A DNA stretch of 64,000 bases from Actinomycetota bacterium (GTDB lineage: Bacteria; Actinomycetota; Actinomycetes; Actinomycetales; Kineosporiaceae), in assembly GCA_030837345.1 (NCBI GenBank), contig JAUPKQ010000159.1, positions 1-64,000 of the forward strand. The letters are read 5' to 3'. Position numbers and translations under genes: made by a program. Positions 9,806 to 19,591 of this stretch are shown piece by piece. Numbering within the stretch: position 1 is the first letter of the stretch; each line of letters opens with the position of its first letter. The notes beneath the pieces are model-generated. The model ran no database searches and was not told the DNA's origin. It saw only the letters and a program-made list of their open reading frames with translations.

Positions 9806-11727
9806 GCACCGACCTTCTGATCATCAACGGCCCCGGTGTCGTCGCCCGCCGAGGCGAGGCGGTGCTGTGGGCCGAAGGCACCGATCTGCGCCGCGAAGGC
9901 CTGCTCGCGGAGATCGTCCAGCACCTCGACGAGATCTCCGCGTACCGCATCACCGCCGGTGAGTTCACCGACTGGCTGATCGACGAGCTCACCGGTCCCC
10001 GAGGCTCGACGGTCCCGGCCCTCGCCCTCGTCGTCCCGGACGGCGGAGAGGTGCTGGCCGTCGTCCACGGGTGGGGCCGGGTGACCGCACCCGGTGGGGC
10101 GCTGACCGCACCGGACGTCGCCCACCACATCCCCGAGGCCCTCCCGATCGCCGTGGGCCGGGCCGACCTCGCCGTCCTCGCCACGGGGGATTCCTTCCTC
10201 GATCTCCGCTCCGGCGCCGTCCCCGGGGGCGCCGGGCTGCTGTCGCCCCGGCCCGCCTCGTCGTCGTCCGCCCGCCACTCGGCCGGTCCGGTCGCCGAGG
10301 ACGAACCGTTCGAACCGCCGACCTTCGAACCGCCGATCTTCGAGGAACCGGTGTTCGAGGAACCGGCGTTCGAACCTGCGGCGGCTTCGCCCGCGGAAAC
10401 CTTCGAGACCCCCGCCCCGGTAGTGGCCGTCGCGAGCCCCGCAGCGGCCGTTCCGGTCGCGAAGACGTTCGAATCGCCGAGATTCGAACCCCCGGCCTTC
10501 GAACCCCCGGCGGCCACGGTGGCCCCTGATGCGGACGCCTGGCCGGAACGTCCCGAGCCGAGGCCCGAGCCCCTGGTGGAAACACCCGTGTCGTTCGGGG
10601 AAACGGCCGGTCCGCCGAGGGAATCCGATCTTCCGTTCGCGAAGACCGCCGCGCTCCTTCCCCTGCGCCGCCCCGGCGCCTCAGCGCCTCCCTCGCGCGG
10701 ACAGGCGCCGGGAACGCCGGCCGAACGGCCTCCCGTCACGTCGCAGTCCCTGTTCGGGTCCCGCCCGATCGCGACGCCGCCCCCGGCCCGCGCCGTCCCC
10801 GCCCCGCCGCCGTCCCTCGGTCTCTTCTCCGGGATGTCCTCCCCCGGTGGCACGCCGGTGTCTCCGTCTCCGTCGCCCGCCCCACCCGTCATGACCGCAC
10901 CGCCCGTCACGCCGGCGCCCCAGACGATGGCGGCCCAGACGATGGCGCCGCAGAGGTTAGCTCCGGAGCCACCGATCACCCTCGCCCCGGTGTCACGGCC
11001 TCCGGCCCCGGACGTCCTTCGGCCTGCGGCCCCTTCCCCTCTCCCGGAGCCGCTCCCGGCCCCGGTGGCGCCGCCCGCCCCGGCGGGAGGCAGTAGTTCG
11101 CCCGCGAACTCCCTCGTGGTGTCGCTCCAGCCGGATCCGGCGACGGCACCGTCTCCCCACGAACCGTTGCCGATCGTCCGGGACGACGCCCTGGCGCCTT
11201 CGAAGACCGGGTCCGCCACCGGATCCCCGGGGGGTGGAGCCGATCCGCGGGTCGCGATGGTGTCAGGTGTCGAATGCCACCGGAAGCACTTCAACAACCC
11301 GAGGGACAGGTTCTGCCGCGTCTGCGGGACCCCCCTGCACCAGCAGACCCCGGCGGTCCAGGTCCAGGGCGAGCGCCCGTCCCTCGGCGTCCTCGTGTGC
11401 GACGACGGAACCGCCTACGGGCTCGACGGTGACTACGCCATCGGCGCGGACCCGCGTGACGAGCCCGGCGTGGTCTCTGGGCTGGCGGACCCGCTGTACC
11501 TCGGCGACGGCGAGGCCGGGGTCGCCTCGACCCACGTCATCATCCACCTGGACGCGTGGGAGATCCTCGTCCTCAACCGGTCGCCGGGGCTCCCGGCGGC
11601 CGTCCTGCACCGCGGCGACTCCCAGTGGACGCCGCTCGCCCCCGGCCAGTGGGCCAGGCTCGCGCCGGGCAGTTATGTCGGATTCGCGGGGCGTCACGTG
11701 GTGTTCGAGAGCTACGCCACCCCCTGA
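9802..11727 (+). CDS. Zinc-ribbon/FHA-like protein of a kinase cluster
   Basis: 641 aa, not a named protein. It has an N-terminal domain of about 140 aa of unknown fold, a long Pro/Ala-rich low-complexity region including phased FEPP/FEEP repeats (nt 10309-10380 and 10468-10515), a zinc ribbon (CHRKHFNNPRDRFCRVCG; Cys/His ligands) and a C-terminal domain of about 120 aa. The last has FHA-like features (YAIGAD, VASTHVIIHL, VLNRSPG) but lacks a canonical GR..S..H set. FHA domains bind phosphothreonine, so this is a plausible substrate or reader for the upstream kinase. The start is the GTG overlapping the pseudokinase stop by 3 bp. Function inferred from context only. Confidence 0.75.
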   Translation: MSTDLLIINGPGVVARRGEAVLWAEGTDLRREGLLAEIVQHLDEISAYRITAGEFTDWLIDELTGPRGSTVPALALVVPDGGEVLAVVHGWGRVTAPGGALTAPDVAHHIPEALPIAVGRADLAVLATGDSFLDLRSGAVPGGAGLLSPRPASSSSARHSAGPVAEDEPFEPPTFEPPIFEEPVFEEPAFEPAAASPAETFETPAPVVAVASPAAAVPVAKTFESPRFEPPAFEPPAATVAPDADAWPERPEPRPEPLVETPVSFGETAGPPRESDLPFAKTAALLPLRRPGASAPPSRGQAPGTPAERPPVTSQSLFGSRPIATPPPARAVPAPPPSLGLFSGMSSPGGTPVSPSPSPAPPVMTAPPVTPAPQTMAAQTMAPQRLAPEPPITLAPVSRPPAPDVLRPAAPSPLPEPLPAPVAPPAPAGGSSSPANSLVVSLQPDPATAPSPHEPLPIVRDDALAPSKTGSATGSPGGGADPRVAMVSGVECHRKHFNNPRDRFCRVCGTPLHQQTPAVQVQGERPSLGVLVCDDGTAYGLDGDYAIGADPRDEPGVVSGLADPLYLGDGEAGVASTHVIIHLDAWEILVLNRSPGLPAAVLHRGDSQWTPLAPGQWARLAPGSYVGFAGRHVVFESYATP

Positions 11728-11800
11728 CCGGGCGGGACGCCGGAGCCGCGCCGGGGGGTCGCTGACAGAGCCGTTCCAGGTGATGGGCACAATGGGCGCC

Positions 11801-13054
11801 ATGGACGGTGCCCTGCAGATCACCGCTGCCCAGCCCGACCCGGCGTTGCTCGATCTACCGTGGCCCCTGCCTCTGGAGTCGTGGCCGGCCGATCAGCTGG
11901 CAGCTCTCCCCCGCGGCATCAGCCGTCACGTGGTCAGGTTCGTGCGGTTCCAGGGCAGCGTCCTCGCCGTCAAGGAGATCAACGAGGACATCGCCCGCCG
12001 CGAGTACTCGCTGCTGCGGCTGTTGCGCCGGATGGGGATGCCCGCGGTGGAGCCTGTGGGCGTCGTCAGCGGGAGAGTCGATCCCTTCGGCGAACCGCTG
12101 GAGGCGACGCTCGTCACCCGCCATCTCCAGTTCTCCCTGCCCTACCGGGCGCTCTTCTCCCAGAGCCTGCGTGACGACACCGCGACCCGCCTGATCGACG
12201 CTCTCGCCGTCCTGCTCGTCCGGTTGCACCTCGCCGGGTTCTACTGGGGTGACGTCTCGCTGTCGAACACCCTGTTCCGCCGGGACGCCGGAGCGTTCGC
12301 GGCCTACCTCGTGGACGCCGAGACGGGCGAACTGCACGAAACGCTTTCCCCCGGCCTGCGGGAGTACGACGTCGATCTCGCCCGGATGAACATCGCCGGT
12401 GAGCTGATGGACCTCGAAGCGGGCGGGTTCCTCGACGAGACGATCGACCCGGTCGCGATCAGCGACGTCATCACCCAGCGCTACGCCGAACTGTGGACCG
12501 AGCTGACGGTCGCGGAGCAGTTCGAGCGCGGTGACCGGTGGCGCGTCGACGCCCGGATGCGCCGGTTGAACGACCTGGGGTTCGACGTCGACGAGCTGAC
12601 CATCAGCACCGACATCAGTGGCACGACGGTCCGGATCCAGCCGAAGGTCGTCGACGCCGGGCACCACTCCCGGCGGCTGCTGCGGCTGACCGGCCTCGAC
12701 GTCGAGGAGAACCAGGCCCGCCGTCTGCTCAACGACCTCGACTCCTACCGGGCCGCGACGGGTCGTCAGGCGGACGCCGAGGAGTTCGTCGCCCACGACT
12801 GGGTCCAGACCTGCTTCGAACCCGTGATCAGATCCGTTCCGCGCGAACTGCGCGTCAAGCTGGAACCGGCCGAGCTGTACCACGAGGTTCTCGAACACCG
12901 TTGGTATCTGTCCGAGCAGAGAGGCCGCGACGTCGGGCTCACCACCTCGGTCGAGAGTTACATCCGCAATGTGCTTGTCCACAAACCGGACGAAGCCGCC
13001 GTATTGGGTGTTGACACCCAGGAACTCCCCGTGGTTGCGGACCGCGAACCCTGA
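11801..13054 (+). CDS. DUF4032 kinase-fold protein
   Basis: 417 aa, conserved in actinobacteria as DUF4032. The N-terminal half resembles lipopolysaccharide-kinase/ABC1-like folds: an invariant-type lysine (LAVKEINEDIARREY), then GDVSLSNTL (catalytic-loop-like D and N) and YLVDAETGEL (DFG-equivalent D). No biochemical function is established for the family. The start is uncertain. In-frame ATGs at 11783, 11792 and 11801 are available and none has a good ribosome-binding site. 11801 gives the N-terminus DGALQITAAQPDPALLDLPW that resembles relatives. It follows the kinase cluster after a 73-bp gap. Confidence 0.82.
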   Translation: MDGALQITAAQPDPALLDLPWPLPLESWPADQLAALPRGISRHVVRFVRFQGSVLAVKEINEDIARREYSLLRLLRRMGMPAVEPVGVVSGRVDPFGEPLEATLVTRHLQFSLPYRALFSQSLRDDTATRLIDALAVLLVRLHLAGFYWGDVSLSNTLFRRDAGAFAAYLVDAETGELHETLSPGLREYDVDLARMNIAGELMDLEAGGFLDETIDPVAISDVITQRYAELWTELTVAEQFERGDRWRVDARMRRLNDLGFDVDELTISTDISGTTVRIQPKVVDAGHHSRRLLRLTGLDVEENQARRLLNDLDSYRAATGRQADAEEFVAHDWVQTCFEPVIRSVPRELRVKLEPAELYHEVLEHRWYLSEQRGRDVGLTTSVESYIRNVLVHKPDEAAVLGVDTQELPVVADREP

Positions 13055-13137
13055 CATGTTCCGCCCCATCTGACCCACCCGGGTAGTGTTTGCACGGGGC
13101 GCGAAGCTAGTCAGGCCGTGACGGACTGGGGTGGGGC

Positions 13138-13950
13138 GTGCAGTATTTCCAGCGGTCGACGTGGACGTCGACCCCGCGGCCGGTAAGCAAGCTCGCCGCA
13201 CTGAACGGCTCCGAGGTCGAGGGCATCGCGATCCACTACACGGGCTCGTCCAGACCCCTGGGGTCGGGGACGAGCCTCGCGGTGACAGCCCGTCATCTGG
13301 AGGCGGAGCGGCGCTTCCACGCCGGGGCCCCTCCGGAAGGTCGTGGCTGGGGCGACATCGCCTACCAGGCGGCGATCGACGTCGAGGGGCGGGTCTTCGA
13401 CTGCCGGGGCATCGGGTACCGCTCGGACGCCAACGGGAACGCGACGGCCAACCGCGAGTACGGCGCCGTCACCTGGCTTCTCGGCGTCGGCGACCGGCCG
13501 ACGTCCGCCCTGGTCAACGCCTTCCGGCAATGGCGCCAGGATCACTGGCTCCCCCGATACCCCCGTGCGACCAAGGTCGTCGGACACCGCGACCTCTACG
13601 CGACCGACTGCCCCGGGGACCCCGCCTACGCCCTCATCCTCTCTGGAGCCCTGACCAAGGGAGTCGACGTGCCCCTGACCAACGCCGAGATCGACGCGAT
13701 CGCCACCCGAACCCGGGACAAGATCCTCGCCGTCACCTACGGTAACCAACCCGACGGCCAGCCCTTCACGCTGGCGATGCTCTGGGGTGAGGTCCGGGTC
13801 AACGCCATCAAGGCCGCCACGGGCATCGACATCGACGCTCTCGCCAGCGCGATCATCTCCAGGCTGCCCCCGGGACAGGGCGGTCAACTGGACGCGCAGG
13901 CGCTCGCCGTCGCCGTCGCCGACGAGCTGGCGATCCGCCTGCGCTCCTGA
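13138..13950 (+). CDS. PGRP/Amidase_2-type N-acetylmuramoyl-L-alanine amidase
   Basis: 270 aa. The amidase domain (about 25-175) carries zinc ligands H33 (IHYTGS), H150 (VVGHRD) and C158 (DCPGD), the arrangement of peptidoglycan-recognition-type amidases that cleave the bond between MurNAc and L-Ala. The C-terminal 95 residues are a predicted helical tail seen in phage-endolysin-like proteins. There is no signal peptide, so it resembles an endolysin or a cytosolic enzyme, but no phage gene is nearby. Start GTG 13138 follows GGGGTGGGG. It may be a domesticated prophage lysin. Confidence 0.83.
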   Translation: MQYFQRSTWTSTPRPVSKLAALNGSEVEGIAIHYTGSSRPLGSGTSLAVTARHLEAERRFHAGAPPEGRGWGDIAYQAAIDVEGRVFDCRGIGYRSDANGNATANREYGAVTWLLGVGDRPTSALVNAFRQWRQDHWLPRYPRATKVVGHRDLYATDCPGDPAYALILSGALTKGVDVPLTNAEIDAIATRTRDKILAVTYGNQPDGQPFTLAMLWGEVRVNAIKAATGIDIDALASAIISRLPPGQGGQLDAQALAVAVADELAIRLRS

Positions 13951-13989
13951 TTCTCCAGCAGAACGTGCTTGGCGAAACGTCCCTGGTCC

Positions 13990-14754
13990 CTAGTGCCGCA
14001 TCGCCCGCGCCAGCGTCGTCCGCAGGAGGGCGGCCGCGTCACGGTCACCTTCGACGGTCACCGCGTGGTCGTCGGCCCTCCCCCACAACCAGAGGTAGAG
14101 CGGGCCCGGGGCGCCGGAGACGACGGCGTCCGGGGACACGGGGAGGTGGGAGACCTCGACGGTCCTCTCGTTGAGACCGACCGTCCAGTGGCGGCGGCCT
14201 GTCGCGACCCGCACGAGCTGGCCGGCACCACCGACGTCCGCGCCCAGGACGACGCCGAGCCACAGGCGCAGGGCCTCGTCGATGCCGTCGTCCGCGACCT
14301 CGGGCGACACCGGCCACGACCATCCGACGGCGTCGAGGACGTCGACCGCGTGCACCGTGGTCTCGTGGATCATCCGGCGGTGCCAGAATGCGCCGGTGCT
14401 GTCGAACGGGCACCAGGTCGACGTCTCGGCCGACGGGTCCAGCGTCGCCAGGGTGCCAAGGAGCGGCTCCCAACCGGTGGTGAACCACTCCCTGACATCG
14501 GTGCCGCGCGGCATCGACGGGGTGCGGACGGGACGGTGACCGTCGAGGATCCACCGGCGGACGACGCGATGGACGACACCGAGGTGACGGAGGGTCTCCG
14601 CGACATCCATGCCGGGACACCACCGGACCGCCGCGTCCAGCGGGCCTTTCGAGGCCGCCTCGTCCAGGGCCGCGCAGGCCGCCCGGAAAACCTCCACCGA
14701 CGGGTTCGCCGTGCCGCCCGTCGCCGTACCGCCCGTCCTTGTGCCGCCCGTCAC
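13990..14754 (-). CDS. Maleylpyruvate isomerase / DinB-fold family protein
   Basis: 254 aa of the actinobacterial mycothiol-dependent maleylpyruvate isomerase (MDMPI) family. It has an N-terminal four-helix DinB-like domain with the metal-type histidines spaced along it ([25 protein letters not shown]) and a C-terminal MDMPI domain ([12 protein letters not shown]). Family members are thought to use mycothiol or act as metal-dependent transferases. The substrate is unknown. The start GTG overlaps the rlmB stop by 4 bp. The first 15 residues are a TGGT repeat of low complexity. Mycothiol biosynthesis genes mshA and mshD are in the same window, but not linked. Confidence 0.78.
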   Translation of the reverse strand: MTGGTRTGGTATGGTANPSVEVFRAACAALDEAASKGPLDAAVRWCPGMDVAETLRHLGVVHRVVRRWILDGHRPVRTPSMPRGTDVREWFTTGWEPLLGTLATLDPSAETSTWCPFDSTGAFWHRRMIHETTVHAVDVLDAVGWSWPVSPEVADDGIDEALRLWLGVVLGADVGGAGQLVRVATGRRHWTVGLNERTVEVSHLPVSPDAVVSGAPGPLYLWLWGRADDHAVTVEGDRDAAALLRTTLARAMRH

Positions 14755-15725
14755 TGTGCCGCCCGTCTGCGTGCCACGTCGTACAGGGCCACCCCTGCGG
14801 CGACCCCCGCGTTCAAGGACTCCATCACACCCGCCATCGGGATCGACACCACGACGTCACACGTCTGGCGGACCAGCCGCGACAGTCCCTTGCCCTCCGA
14901 ACCGACGACGATCACAAGCGGCTCCGTCGCCGCCTCGAACAACGGCAGGTCGAGGTCGCCGTCCGCGTCGAGCCCGACGACGAAACACCCGGCGGCCTGG
15001 AGCTCCTCGAGCGTCCGGGTGAGGTTGGTCGCCCTGGCGACCGGGATCCGGGCCGCGGCCCCGGCCGAGACCTTCCAGGCCGCGGCGGTCATCCCGGCGG
15101 CACGGCGCTCGGGCACGATCACGCCGTGTCCACCGAACGCGGCGACCGACCGGACGACGGCGCCGAGGTTCCGCGGGTCGGTGACGCCGTCCAGGGCGAC
15201 CAGGAGGGCCGGTGTCCCCGAGCGTTCCGCCGCGGCGAGGAGATCGGTGGAATGCGCGTACGAGTAGGCCGGCACCTGGAGCCCGAGTCCCTGGTGAACG
15301 GCGCCGTTGGTCATCCGGTCGAGGTCGGTCTTGCTGACCTCGAGGAGCGACAGCTCACGGGCTGCCGCGATCTTCAGCGACTCCTTGACCCGGTCGTCGC
15401 CCTCGATCCGGGAGGCGACGAACAGGGCCTTCGCCGGAACGTTCTCCCGCAGGGCCTCAAGGACGGCGTTGCGCCCGGCGATCAGCTCGGGGGCACCGTC
15501 CGAGGGCCGCCGGGAACGGGACGAGGGGGACCTGCCGGGGACGGACTTCCGGCGGGACGCCGCCGTGGCCTTGCGGGCCGCCGGGTGGTTGGTGCGCTCG
15601 GTCGCCTTCGGGGTGGGACCGCGGCCTTCGAGCGCCTTCCGCCGCTGCCCTCCGGATCCGACCGTGGCCCCCTTCTTGGAAGCGCCCTTCCGGATCGCTC
15701 CTCGCCGCTTCGAATTGCCCGCCAT
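14751..15725 (-). CDS. rlmB: 23S rRNA (guanosine-2'-O-)-methyltransferase RlmB
   Basis: 324 aa SpoU/TrmH-family methyltransferase. A basic N-terminal tail (Lys/Arg-rich, about 80 aa) is followed by the substrate-binding domain ([18 protein letters not shown]) and the SPOUT domain with motif 1 ([14 protein letters not shown]), motif 2 (VVGSEGKGL) and motif 3 ([21 protein letters not shown]). It methylates a conserved guanosine of 23S rRNA (G2251 in E. coli). Start ATG 15725 overlaps the cysS stop in TAATG. cysS-rlmB is a conserved actinobacterial pair. Confidence 0.92.
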   Translation of the reverse strand: MAGNSKRRGAIRKGASKKGATVGSGGQRRKALEGRGPTPKATERTNHPAARKATAASRRKSVPGRSPSSRSRRPSDGAPELIAGRNAVLEALRENVPAKALFVASRIEGDDRVKESLKIAAARELSLLEVSKTDLDRMTNGAVHQGLGLQVPAYSYAHSTDLLAAAERSGTPALLVALDGVTDPRNLGAVVRSVAAFGGHGVIVPERRAAGMTAAAWKVSAGAAARIPVARATNLTRTLEELQAAGCFVVGLDADGDLDLPLFEAATEPLVIVVGSEGKGLSRLVRQTCDVVVSIPMAGVMESLNAGVAAGVALYDVARRRAAQ

Positions 15726-17200
15726 TACCGTGTCCCCTCTGCCCCGCGCAGGACCGTCCACCGTGCGCCGTCCCGGGTGTCCTCGACGAGGATCCCGGCT
15801 GCGGTCAGTTGGTCACGGATGGCGTCGGCCTGCTGGAAATCCTGGTCCGCCCGGGCGGTCGCCCGGGCGTCCAGCCGCTCACGCACGAGAGCGTCGAGGG
15901 CGGCTGTCGTTGCGGCCGCGACGTCGTCCGGGCCCGTGGCGGACGACGTCCACGCCGGGTCGAGGGGGTCGAGGCCGAAGACGTCGGTCATCGCCCGCAC
16001 GGCCAGACCGGCCTGCGTGACGCCGTGCTTGTCATTCTTCGCGAGGGCGGTGTTCCCGGCGTGCACGGTCTCGTGGACGACGGCCATCGCGGCGGGGGTG
16101 CCGAGGTCGTCATCCAGGGCCGCGACGAAGGCGGGCGGCAGGGTGACGAACGACCGCAGGTTCTCGGCGTCCAGCTCGTGGACGGCGGGCCCGATCTCGG
16201 CGGCGCGGACGACGAACTGCTGGATCCGCTCGTAGGCCGTCCTGGCCTCGTCGAGCGAGGAGTCGACGACCTCGATGTGGGAACGGTAGTGGGGCACCGC
16301 GAGCAGATACCGGACGACGGACGCCGGGACACGGCGCGTCAGCGCCTCGACCGTCATCGTGTTGCCCAGTGACTTGCTCATCTTCTCGCCACCGGCGACG
16401 ACCCAGGCGTTGTGGAGCCAGAACCGCGCGAAAGGATCCCCGGCGGCCCGCGACTGGGCCTGCTCGTTCTCGTGGTGGGGGAAACGCAGGTCCAGGCCAC
16501 CACCGTGGATGTCGAACTCGGCCCCGAGGTAACGGTGGGCCATCGCCGAGCATTCGAGGTGCCACCCGGGCCGGCCGGGTCCCCACGGGGAGGGCCAGGC
16601 CGCCGTCGCGGGTTCGGTGGGCTTGGCACCCTTCCAGAGGGCGAAGTCGAGGGGGTCACGCTTGCGGGCGGCCTCCCCGGCGTCCGCGTCCCCGGACAAA
16701 CGCAGGTCGTCGACCGACTGGTGGGTGAGCTCACCGTAGGCGGGCCAGGAGCGGACGTCGAAGTAGACGTCCCCGGACCCGTCGTCCGCCGGGTAGGCAT
16801 GCCCCGCCGCGACGAGCCTCTCGACGAGCTCGATCTGGTCGGGGATGTGTCCGGTGGCGCGGGGCTCGTAGGTCGGCCGCAGCACGTTGAGCCGGTCGTA
16901 CGCCCGGCCGAACGCGAGTTCGTTGGTGTAGGCGTGCGCCCACCACTCCTGGCCCGCCTCCGCGGACTTCACCAGGATCTTGTCGTCGATGTCGGTGACG
17001 TTGCGGATCGACACGACCGTGTGGCCGGTCCTGACCAGCCACCGCCGCAGGACGTCGAACGCGATCGCCGAGCGCAGGTGGCCGATGTGGGGGCGAGCCT
17101 GGGGGGTCGCACCACAGACATACATCCCCACCCTGCCGGGCACGAGCGGAACGAAGTCCCGGGTCTCATGGGTGGCGGAATCGAACAGTCTGAGGCTCAC
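15725..17200 (-). CDS. cysS: Cysteinyl-tRNA synthetase
   Basis: 491 aa, a full-length class I synthetase. It has the HIGH motif ([11 protein letters not shown]), zinc-site residues of the cysteine pocket ([35 protein letters not shown]) and KMSKS ([11 protein letters not shown]), plus a C-terminal DALR-type anticodon domain. Those C-terminal helices and the presence of the whole anticodon domain separate it from the shorter mycothiol ligase MshC. Forms a tight unit with rlmB downstream (1-nt overlap) and follows ispD (28-bp gap). Confidence 0.96.
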   Translation of the reverse strand: MSLRLFDSATHETRDFVPLVPGRVGMYVCGATPQARPHIGHLRSAIAFDVLRRWLVRTGHTVVSIRNVTDIDDKILVKSAEAGQEWWAHAYTNELAFGRAYDRLNVLRPTYEPRATGHIPDQIELVERLVAAGHAYPADDGSGDVYFDVRSWPAYGELTHQSVDDLRLSGDADAGEAARKRDPLDFALWKGAKPTEPATAAWPSPWGPGRPGWHLECSAMAHRYLGAEFDIHGGGLDLRFPHHENEQAQSRAAGDPFARFWLHNAWVVAGGEKMSKSLGNTMTVEALTRRVPASVVRYLLAVPHYRSHIEVVDSSLDEARTAYERIQQFVVRAAEIGPAVHELDAENLRSFVTLPPAFVAALDDDLGTPAAMAVVHETVHAGNTALAKNDKHGVTQAGLAVRAMTDVFGLDPLDPAWTSSATGPDDVAAATTAALDALVRERLDARATARADQDFQQADAIRDQLTAAGILVEDTRDGARWTVLRGAEGTR

Positions 17201-17228
17201 CGGTCCAGGCTACCGGCGGCACGGCCCG

Positions 17229-17936
17229 TCATCGGGCCGCAGGTCCGCCTCCGGGCAGCCGTTCCGCGAGCAGCCGTTCCGCGAGGAGGAGGTCATGGGG
17301 ATACGTCACCTTGAGGTTGCGGCGGCTTCCGGGCACGACCTGGACGGCGAGTCCCGAGAACTCCTCGACGCTCGACGCCGTGTCCGTCCCCTCGAACCCC
17401 TTTGCCGCCGCCGCCTCATACGCGAGAAGGAGGTCCTTCGCCCGGAAAGCCTGCGGCGTCTGGACGCGGACCAACGCCCCGGCCGGCGCGTCGCCGACCG
17501 GCAACAGGTCACGGGCCGGCAGACCGGGCAGGGCGCCACCGGCCGAGGCCGCCGCCCGGATCACCGATCCGATCAGAGCGGGACCGGCGAGCGGCCGCGC
17601 ACCGTCGTGGACGGCGACGACCTCGACCTCCCCGGCCTCGATCCGTGGACGCAGCAGATCCAGAGCCGCCTGTTCCGACCCGTGCCGGGTCGCCCCACCG
17701 ACGACCACCTCGACGTCCAGGTCACCGACCTCCTCATCCAGGATCCCGCGGGCGAGGGCGACGTCCTCGGACCGCGTGACGAGGACGAAGTGATCGACCT
17801 CGGGCACCTGCGCGGCCTGGACGAAGGACCACGAGATCACCTTCCGTCCAGCCAGGGGCAGGTACACCTTGTTCACCCCGGCGCCGACCCGGGTGCCGCT
17901 GCCACCGGCCAGCACCACGAACGCCGCCCGGGTCAT
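17229..17936 (-). CDS. ispD: 2-C-methyl-D-erythritol 4-phosphate cytidylyltransferase
   Basis: 235 aa. It transfers CMP to MEP in the non-mevalonate isoprenoid pathway. The CTP loop LAGGSGTRVGAGVNK, VHDGARP, TPQAF, GTDTASSVEE and the C-terminal NLKVTYPHDLLLAE are present. The usual PVxDTxK stretch is altered (LPARDLLPVGDAP). Start ATG 17936 has TAGGAG eight bases upstream. A second, more degenerate IspD-like gene lies at 18915-19553. This copy carries the catalytic motifs and is the likely enzyme. Confidence 0.85.
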   Translation of the reverse strand: MTRAAFVVLAGGSGTRVGAGVNKVYLPLAGRKVISWSFVQAAQVPEVDHFVLVTRSEDVALARGILDEEVGDLDVEVVVGGATRHGSEQAALDLLRPRIEAGEVEVVAVHDGARPLAGPALIGSVIRAAASAGGALPGLPARDLLPVGDAPAGALVRVQTPQAFRAKDLLLAYEAAAAKGFEGTDTASSVEEFSGLAVQVVPGSRRNLKVTYPHDLLLAERLLAERLPGGGPAAR

Positions 17937-18093
17937 CGACGTGCTCCTACTCCGCACGCCACGACCCTAAATGATCGGTTCCGCCCCGGAGACCACGAGC
18001 CCGGGGACTATGAGACAGTCGTGAGCCAGCACCGTCGACGGGTCGCATCGGTGACGTGTCTTCCCGGTGTACCCGTGAAGCGAAGGAGAGAAC

Positions 18094-18369
18094 GTGGCAC
18101 AGCGGACCGTCGTCATCGCCTCCCGGATCGGGCTCCACGCCCGGCCGGCAGCCGTCTTCGCCAAGGCCGCCGCCGCCGCGGGGACGCCGGTCACGATCCG
18201 CAAGGACGACGGCGCACCCGTCCCGGCCGCGAGCATCCTGTCCGTGCTGGCCCTCGGGGTCAACTGCGGTGACGAGGTGACGATCGAGGCGGACGGCGAC
18301 CAGGCGGACGGCGTCCTCGACGACCTCGCGGCTCTGCTCGCGCGGGACCTCGACGCGGACCCTGCGTGA
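18094..18369 (+). CDS. ptsH: Phosphocarrier protein HPr
   Basis: 91 aa, the usual size. The phosphorylatable histidine is H15 in [15 protein letters not shown]. The regulatory serine region reads [12 protein letters not shown] (S47). HPr accepts phosphate from enzyme I and passes it to sugar-specific EIIA proteins. No other PTS gene is in the window. Start GTG 18094 has GAAGGAGAG in front. The stop overlaps the ispF start (GTGA), an odd operon partner found in some actinobacteria. Confidence 0.93.
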   Translation: MAQRTVVIASRIGLHARPAAVFAKAAAAAGTPVTIRKDDGAPVPAASILSVLALGVNCGDEVTIEADGDQADGVLDDLAALLARDLDADPA

Positions 18370-18911
18370 GCCCTTCCGTCGCGCTGCCGAGGGTCGGGCT
18401 GGGCGTCGACGTCCACGCCTATGCCCCTCCCGGCTCAGGGCGTCCGATGCGCCTGGGCGGACTGGACTGGCCGGGTGAGGAGGGGCTCGCCGGACACTCC
18501 GACGCGGACGTCGCGGCGCACGCCTGCTGTGACGCTCTGTTGTCGGCGACCGGGCTGGGGGACCTCGGGTCGACCTTCGGAACGGCGGCGCCGGAGTGGG
18601 CAGGTGCCGCGGGCACGACGCTGCTCGCCGAGACCGCCCGCCGGGTGCGGGAAGCCGGGTTCACGATCGGTAACGTCGCTGTCCAGGTCATCGGCAACCG
18701 CCCGAAGCTCGCTCCCCGGCGGGACGAGGCACGCCGGGCACTGTCGGCCGCCTGCGGCGCGCCGGTGACGATCAGCGCGACGACGACGGACGGCCTCGGA
18801 CTGACCGGGCGAGGGGAAGGCGTCGCCTCCGTCGCGACAGCCCTGGTCTTCACCTGGGCGGAGGCTCCCACGCAGGTGGGCCAGCGGCACGCCGACGGCA
18901 CACGTGAATAG
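18366..18911 (+). CDS. ispF: 2-C-methyl-D-erythritol 2,4-cyclodiphosphate synthase
   Basis: 181 aa. It forms MEcPP from CDP-ME 2-phosphate. Zinc ligands D and H are in GVDVHAY and in [11 protein letters not shown]. The signature GDLGSTFG and the C-terminal [17 protein letters not shown] are intact. The start GTG overlaps the HPr stop by 3 bp. It is convergent with the IspD-like gene, leaving only 3 bp between the stops. ispF normally sits directly beside ispD after carD. Here it has been inverted relative to its neighbours. Confidence 0.94.
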   Translation: MSPSVALPRVGLGVDVHAYAPPGSGRPMRLGGLDWPGEEGLAGHSDADVAAHACCDALLSATGLGDLGSTFGTAAPEWAGAAGTTLLAETARRVREAGFTIGNVAVQVIGNRPKLAPRRDEARRALSAACGAPVTISATTTDGLGLTGRGEGVASVATALVFTWAEAPTQVGQRHADGTRE

Positions 18912-18914
18912 GTA

Positions 18915-19553
18915 CTACGCGCGCAGCAGGGCCTCGGCCAGGATGAGATCGTCGGCGTCGACGACGGCTATGACCTCACCCAGGGCGGGAACGACGCGAA
19001 GGACACCTCCGGCCGAACGGACACGGGCGGCCAGGGCACCTGGACCGGCGGGCAGGGTGCCGTCCGGCCCGAGAACCCCGGGGCGGACGAGGGCGGCCTG
19101 CCGGTAGGCCTGGGGGCTGCCGACCACGTGGAAGGAACCGCGATCAGCGGTCCCCTCCACAACGCCGTCCGGACCGACCCGTTTGAGCGTGTCGGTCACC
19201 GGACGCACCGGAACAACCCCGTCAAGATCCGGATCGTCCATCAGGACGTCGAGAACCTGATCGATCCAGGCCCCGGAGACGAGCGGATGCGCAGGGTCGT
19301 GCACGACGAGGATCGCCCCTGGGGCGACATCAGGACGCCAGGTCTCCCCGAACAGAACTGCCAGACGGTCCACCCGACCCGAGGTGACGAGGCAGTCCAT
19401 CGCCCGCCGCACCAACGTCTGACCCGACACGTCACACAGAACAGGCTGCTGATCGACGCCCCCAGGGGGCACGCCGACGACAACGACACCTACGACGGGT
19501 ACCCGGACGCCGGACGAGCGGACCGCTCCGTCACGACCTCGTTCGGTCATCAC
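18915..19553 (-). CDS. Degenerate IspD-like protein
   Basis: 212 aa, in the position normally held by ispD (directly after carD). It retains parts of the IspD fold: VVHDPAHPLV (cf. VHDAARP), VPVRPVTDTLKRV (cf. PVxDTxK) and SPQAY (cf. TPQAF). It lacks the glycine-rich CTP loop (VVVVGVPPGG instead), the DDA motif and the NIKxT motif (VVPALGEVIAVVDADDLILAE). It is therefore unlikely to be a normal cytidylyltransferase and could be a regulatory or structural partner of the other IspD, or a decaying copy. The start may be GTG 19553 or ATG 19550. Confidence 0.7.
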   Translation of the reverse strand: MMTERGRDGAVRSSGVRVPVVGVVVVGVPPGGVDQQPVLCDVSGQTLVRRAMDCLVTSGRVDRLAVLFGETWRPDVAPGAILVVHDPAHPLVSGAWIDQVLDVLMDDPDLDGVVPVRPVTDTLKRVGPDGVVEGTADRGSFHVVGSPQAYRQAALVRPGVLGPDGTLPAGPGALAARVRSAGGVLRVVPALGEVIAVVDADDLILAEALLRA

Positions 19554-19591
19554 CAGCCCCGCCTTCGATCACCACCCGTGACGGGGGTGAC

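Noticed and set aside
9690-11297. 535-codon open frame on the minus strand, Gly/Ser-rich
   Set aside because: Complement of the Pro-rich region of the FHA-like gene. Composition is explained by reverse reading of Pro/Glu codons.
13138-13950. Prophage remnant
   Set aside because: The amidase resembles phage lysins, but no other phage gene, integrase or att site is nearby.
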